This document shows positions 5,538-7,753 of a stretch of 7,753 bases of DNA, piece after piece. Within the stretch, counting starts at the first letter, position 1. Each line of letters opens with the position of its first letter. This stretch comes from Bacteroidaceae bacterium. GTDB lineage: Bacteria > Bacteroidota > Bacteroidia > Bacteroidales > Bacteroidaceae. The translations under genes were made by a program, and so were the position numbers. Where the stretch lies: assembly GCA_021443405.1 (NCBI GenBank), contig JABUUA010000032.1, forward strand, positions 1 through 7,753. The letters run 5' to 3'. The notes under the pieces are model-generated. The model saw nothing but the letters and a program-made list of their open reading frames with translations, made no database searches and had not been told where the DNA came from.

Positions 5538-6656
5538 ATGGGAAATATCTCTGTAATCGTTCGTCATCATGTAGCAAATTCTGATGATAGACAGGAGTAT
5601 GGAAACATTCTTAAATCTTCTTATACGGCAAATCTGTCGCAGGCAACACAACGATTCCATGCGGGCCTTCAGTCTTTTTTTAATAAGGAATACTCTCGTT
5701 TAAATCAGATGGAGTGGAATACGATCAAAAAGATGAAAGCAGTACAAGATAATCCCGAAGCTCTTTCCAGTTTCCGCAGGATTGCCGTTAAACGTGCTTG
5801 GGATTGGGAGAAATTTCGTATTAAAATAGGTGGTAGAAGTAATAAATGGACGAGTGCCCAGCGGTCTCAGATATTGAGAAATGGTAAGGTGCAAAATTTT
5901 GAGGGACACCACTGCTGGAGTGTCAAGTCAAATCCCGACCTTGCGGGTTTATCTGATAACATACGTTTTTTCTCTAAGGAACAACATCTTAGGGTTCATA
6001 GAGGTAGCTACAGAAATAGTACACATATTGAATGGGAAAACCGAAGTATTGGAGCCATCAAGGATTTAAATAGGACACTACGCCGAAGAGAAATCTTTGC
6101 TGCAGCTTCTGCTGCAGGAGTTGGGTTCGCTACCAATGCATCTATGGCTATATTCAAAGAAATAATTTCAAATGGAGATTGTTCCAAAACATTTAAGGAT
6201 GCCTCATTGTCGGTGTTGAAGGAAGGAGGCAAAGGAGCTGCTGTAGGGTCATTCTATTATACTGGTTATCGTGTTGGCGGAGAAGTTGTTGACTTAATCG
6301 TAAAAAGAAGCCCCGCACTTTCTCCAAGATTAGCGAATTTTATGAAAACAAGTTCTGGCAAAATAGCGATTATTGGAGGAGCAATAATTGCAGTAGAGTC
6401 GATATACGATATTGTTACAGAAACGAAAAATAGTGGGTCTGTATCGGAAGCACTTTTCTTTACAGCAAAAAAGCAGGTTATGCCTGTCGGTTTATTGGGT
6501 TTAACATGCGTAAATCCTGTTGTGGGTATTGTCGCATCTGTTATGTCTTTGATTTATGGTGGCTATGTTTCCTGGGCACAGTCAAGTATGCAGCGTGATA
6601 TTGAAATTTATGAAGTTTCATGTTATTATGATAAAGCGGCTAAAAGCATCAAATAA
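5538..6656 (+). CDS. GHH/HNH-type nuclease-domain protein with hydrophobic C-terminal region
   Basis: The protein has 372 residues. An N-terminal helical region (1-100) precedes a compact HNH/Endo VII-like motif at about 104-160: W104 and R109, then EGHHCWSVKSNPDLAG (122-137) with GHH at 123-125, N141 in SDNIRF, and H150 and H154 in EQHLRVHRG. This spacing matches GHH-type HNH nucleases common among bacterial toxin domains, with the His/Asn/His set expected for one metal ion and catalysis. After it come four glycine- and alanine-rich hydrophobic stretches: 186-206, about 230-250, 275-293 and 314-346, the last with two possible membrane passes. There is no signal peptide. Both the AT-rich composition and the 4-bp gap join it to the coiled-coil gene. 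Nuclease activity and toxin or defence function are inferred. No immunity gene follows, since the next gene is a core methyltransferase. Confidence 0.75.
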   Translation: MGNISVIVRHHVANSDDRQEYGNILKSSYTANLSQATQRFHAGLQSFFNKEYSRLNQMEWNTIKKMKAVQDNPEALSSFRRIAVKRAWDWEKFRIKIGGRSNKWTSAQRSQILRNGKVQNFEGHHCWSVKSNPDLAGLSDNIRFFSKEQHLRVHRGSYRNSTHIEWENRSIGAIKDLNRTLRRREIFAAASAAGVGFATNASMAIFKEIISNGDCSKTFKDASLSVLKEGGKGAAVGSFYYTGYRVGGEVVDLIVKRSPALSPRLANFMKTSSGKIAIIGGAIIAVESIYDIVTETKNSGSVSEALFFTAKKQVMPVGLLGLTCVNPVVGIVASVMSLIYGGYVSWAQSSMQRDIEIYEVSCYYDKAAKSIK

Positions 6657-6661
6657 ATACG
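6651..6661 (+). repeat. Direct repeat copy 3 (AAATAAATACG)
   Basis: An 11-bp exact match to 4739-4749. It overlaps the stop codon of the HNH gene, so the exact repeat pair encloses the two-gene unit. It is short and AT-rich, so chance cannot be excluded. Confidence 0.4.
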
Positions 6662-6702
6662 AGTACCTTATACTGAATCTTTTTGAAGAGCATCTTGTTG
6701 CC

Positions 6703-6733
6703 ATCGGAAAAAACCGATAAATTTGTTTTTCCG
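6703..6733 (+). terminator. Overlapping hairpins between the HNH gene and its downstream neighbour
   Basis: ATCGG (6703-6707) and CCGAT (6714-6718) form a 5-bp stem with an A6 loop, followed by AAATTTGTTTTT. Alternatively CGGAAAAA (6705-6712) pairs with TTTTTCCG (6726-6733), an 8-bp stem spanning the -33 element of the next promoter. It could be a weak terminator for the cassette or an operator. Both stems are short, so confidence is low. Confidence 0.3.
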
Positions 6734-6753
6734 TTTGTTTATTATTACCTTTG
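6722..6753 (+). promoter_or_regulatory. Promoter of the TrmH-family methyltransferase gene
   Basis: TTTG at 6722-6725, a 20-bp spacer, and TACCTTTG at 6746-6753, which matches the Bacteroidetes -33/-7 consensus perfectly. Only 5 bases separate the -7 element from the ATG at 6759, so the expected transcription start falls at or beside the start codon. The methyltransferase is thus uncoupled from the cassette before it. Confidence 0.8.
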
Positions 6754-6758
6754 TCTTC

Positions 6759-7571
6759 ATGATTGAAGATGTAATAACGAGCGCGCAGAATCCGCGCGTG
6801 AAGCAGATGGTGTTGCTCGGGCAGAAATCGAGTGAGCGACGGAGGCAAGGACTGTTTGTGGCGGAAGGACGACTGGAGATTCTCCATTGTCTTGAGGCGG
6901 GACTTCACGTCACGCAACTTTATGTATGTCCCGAACTGGCCGCTCCCGAGGGCGACACCGAGTGGGAACAGATACGGCGCTTGTGCCCGGCCGACGTTAC
7001 TACGACGAAGGTTTCACCGAAGGTATATGAGAAAATGGCTTATCGCGGAACTACGGAGGGAGTGATGGCTACGGTGGAGGCTCGCTATAAGAAGTTGGAA
7101 GAATTGCAACTGTCGGAGCATCCACTGCTTGTGGTGCTGGAGCGTGTAGAGAAACCTGGCAATTTAGGCGCAGTGCTCCGCAGTGCTGATGCAGCGGGAG
7201 CGGACGCCGTCGTCGTGTGTGACCCGCTCACCGACCTGTACAACCCCAATCTCATCCGCAGCAGCATCGGCGCGATTTTCACGGTTCCTTGCGTCGCCTG
7301 CAGTTCAGAAGAGTGCATTAACTTTATGAAGCAGCGTGGCATTCAGATACTCACCGCTCAGTTGCAGGACTCGCATCTTTATTACGAAACGCCTATGCTT
7401 GAGGGAACGGCCATCGTGATGGGCACGGAGGCCACGGGTCTTACGCCCGTTTGGCGCAAGGCGGCCGACGCTCACATCCGCATCCCCATGCTCGGTCGTC
7501 TCGACTCCCTCAACGTTTCTGTCTCTGCCGCCATCCTCCTCTTCGAAGCGGTTCGGCAGCGGCAAAAGTAA
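6759..7571 (+). CDS. TrmH/SpoU-family RNA 2'-O-methyltransferase
   Basis: Transfers a methyl group from S-adenosylmethionine to a ribose 2'-OH in tRNA or rRNA; the exact target cannot be told from sequence. The protein has 270 residues. An N-terminal substrate-binding (L30e-like) domain at about 1-110 includes ITSAQNPRVKQ and RRQGLFVAEGRLEI. The SPOUT knot domain carries motif 1 PGNLGAVLRSADAAGAD (133-149; N135 and R141), RSSIGAIFTVP (167-177), motif 2 VMGTEATGL (220-228), and motif 3 IPMLGRLDSLNVSVSAAILL (242-261). The ATG at 6759 is chosen over one at 6723 because the upstream extension (MFFRLFIITFVF) is not family-like and would include the promoter. The start has no Shine-Dalgarno sequence, consistent with a near-leaderless mRNA. 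It is intact and host-like in composition. Confidence 0.93.
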   Translation: MIEDVITSAQNPRVKQMVLLGQKSSERRRQGLFVAEGRLEILHCLEAGLHVTQLYVCPELAAPEGDTEWEQIRRLCPADVTTTKVSPKVYEKMAYRGTTEGVMATVEARYKKLEELQLSEHPLLVVLERVEKPGNLGAVLRSADAAGADAVVVCDPLTDLYNPNLIRSSIGAIFTVPCVACSSEECINFMKQRGIQILTAQLQDSHLYYETPMLEGTAIVMGTEATGLTPVWRKAADAHIRIPMLGRLDSLNVSVSAAILLFEAVRQRQK

Positions 7572-7593
7572 AAAGAGGCTGGGGGGTTAGGAC

Positions 7594-7753
7594 TTATCCC
7601 TTGAACTCCTTATACCACTCTGCGAATTTGCGCAGACCTTCGCGCAGCGGGGTGGCGGGCTTGAAACCGAAATCGCGTTCGAGTGGTGTGGTGTCGGCGT
7701 AGGTGACGGGAACATCGCCGGGTTGCATGGGCACAAGTTCCTTGTGAGACTCG
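7594..7753 (-). CDS. NAD-dependent sugar-nucleotide epimerase, C-terminal fragment
   Basis: The minus strand reads the last 52 residues of a protein that continues beyond the right edge: ELVPMQPGDVPVTYADTTPL, then ERDFGFKPATPLREGLRKFAEWYKEF and KG before TAA at 7594-7596. This is the typical C-terminus of extended SDR epimerases of the UDP-glucuronate 4-epimerase (CapI/LpsL-like) type, with the MQPGDV-TYADT substrate-binding segment and the LREGLRKFAEWY helix. Such enzymes supply sugars for capsule or O-antigen. It converges on the methyltransferase gene with 22 bp between them. The exact substrate cannot be assigned from this fragment, and UDP-glucose 4-epimerase-like relatives are possible. 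Confidence 0.85.
   Translation of the reverse strand, partial: ESHKELVPMQPGDVPVTYADTTPLERDFGFKPATPLREGLRKFAEWYKEFKG

Larger units (their letters stand above)
4690..6745. other. AT-rich accessory island next to pth
   Basis: Base composition drops sharply near 4690 and recovers at about 6760. A hand count gives 37% GC at 4801-4860 against 57% at 3541-3600 in rplY. The block holds the end of the lipoprotein gene, two closely linked genes without housekeeping function, and a short intergenic stretch. All flanking genes are core genes. No transposase, integrase or tRNA is visible, so the transfer mechanism is not shown; acquisition from elsewhere is inferred from composition alone. Confidence 0.65.

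Noticed and set aside
6723..6758. Earlier ATG for the methyltransferase giving 12 hydrophobic extra residues
   Set aside because: The extension covers the perfect promoter and is not family-like.
7572..7593. Possible bidirectional terminator between the convergent genes
   Set aside because: Only a GGG/CCC-type pairing of a few bases was found; the T-rich stretch alone is not enough.
1..7753. CRISPR array, tRNA, rRNA or complete insertion sequence
   Set aside because: No regularly spaced repeats, cloverleaf-like sequence, rRNA segment or transposase was seen on either strand.

Overview
The window looks like a chromosomal stretch from a member of the Bacteroidales, most likely Prevotellaceae-like. 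Four things support this: a 308-residue NusB of the long Bacteroidetes type, a DUF3276 (PUR-alpha-like) gene, promoters of the TTG-20 bp-TAnnTTTG kind used by the Bacteroidetes primary sigma factor, and little Shine-Dalgarno signal before start codons. The genus is an inference. Housekeeping genes are fairly GC-rich (57% in a hand-counted 60-bp sample of rplY). A block at about 4690-6745 is clearly AT-rich (37% in a sample at 4801-4860).

Positions 1-2767, minus strand: one compact operon in the order nusB, yajC, YbbR-like gene, coaE. It covers transcription/rRNA antitermination, a Sec translocon accessory protein, a membrane-anchored YbbR-domain protein and the last step of coenzyme A synthesis. 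Gaps are 19 and 25 bp, then a 4-bp ATGA overlap. coaE runs off the left edge. A good promoter lies before nusB. Positions 2768-2917 are a divergent control region with a second promoter for the plus-strand DUF3276 gene.

Positions 2918-4531, plus strand: the DUF3276 gene, then rplY (ribosomal protein L25/Ctc) from its own consensus promoter with a leader of about 70 nt, then pth (peptidyl-tRNA hydrolase) 12 bp later. pth contains a perfect 13-bp hairpin with a 4-nt loop followed by a T-rich run, which looks like an intrinsic terminator inside a coding region.

Positions 4532-6745: an accessory block. It holds a 61-residue lipoprotein and then two tightly coupled AT-rich genes: a 259-residue helical/coiled-coil protein of unknown family and a 372-residue protein with a GHH-type HNH nuclease motif joined to hydrophobic, glycine-rich C-terminal segments. 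Short direct repeats sharing AATAAATACG lie at the start of the lipoprotein gene, between it and the two-gene unit, and at the end of the nuclease gene. This is the least ordinary part of the window and may be a toxin-like or defence-like cassette inserted next to pth. That function is inferred, not shown.

Positions 6722-7753: a TrmH/SpoU-family RNA methyltransferase whose consensus promoter abuts the start codon, suggesting a leaderless or nearly leaderless mRNA. Convergent to it is the C-terminal end of an NAD-dependent sugar-nucleotide epimerase. No tRNA, rRNA, CRISPR array or complete insertion sequence was seen, and no gene-free stretch exceeds 300 bases.
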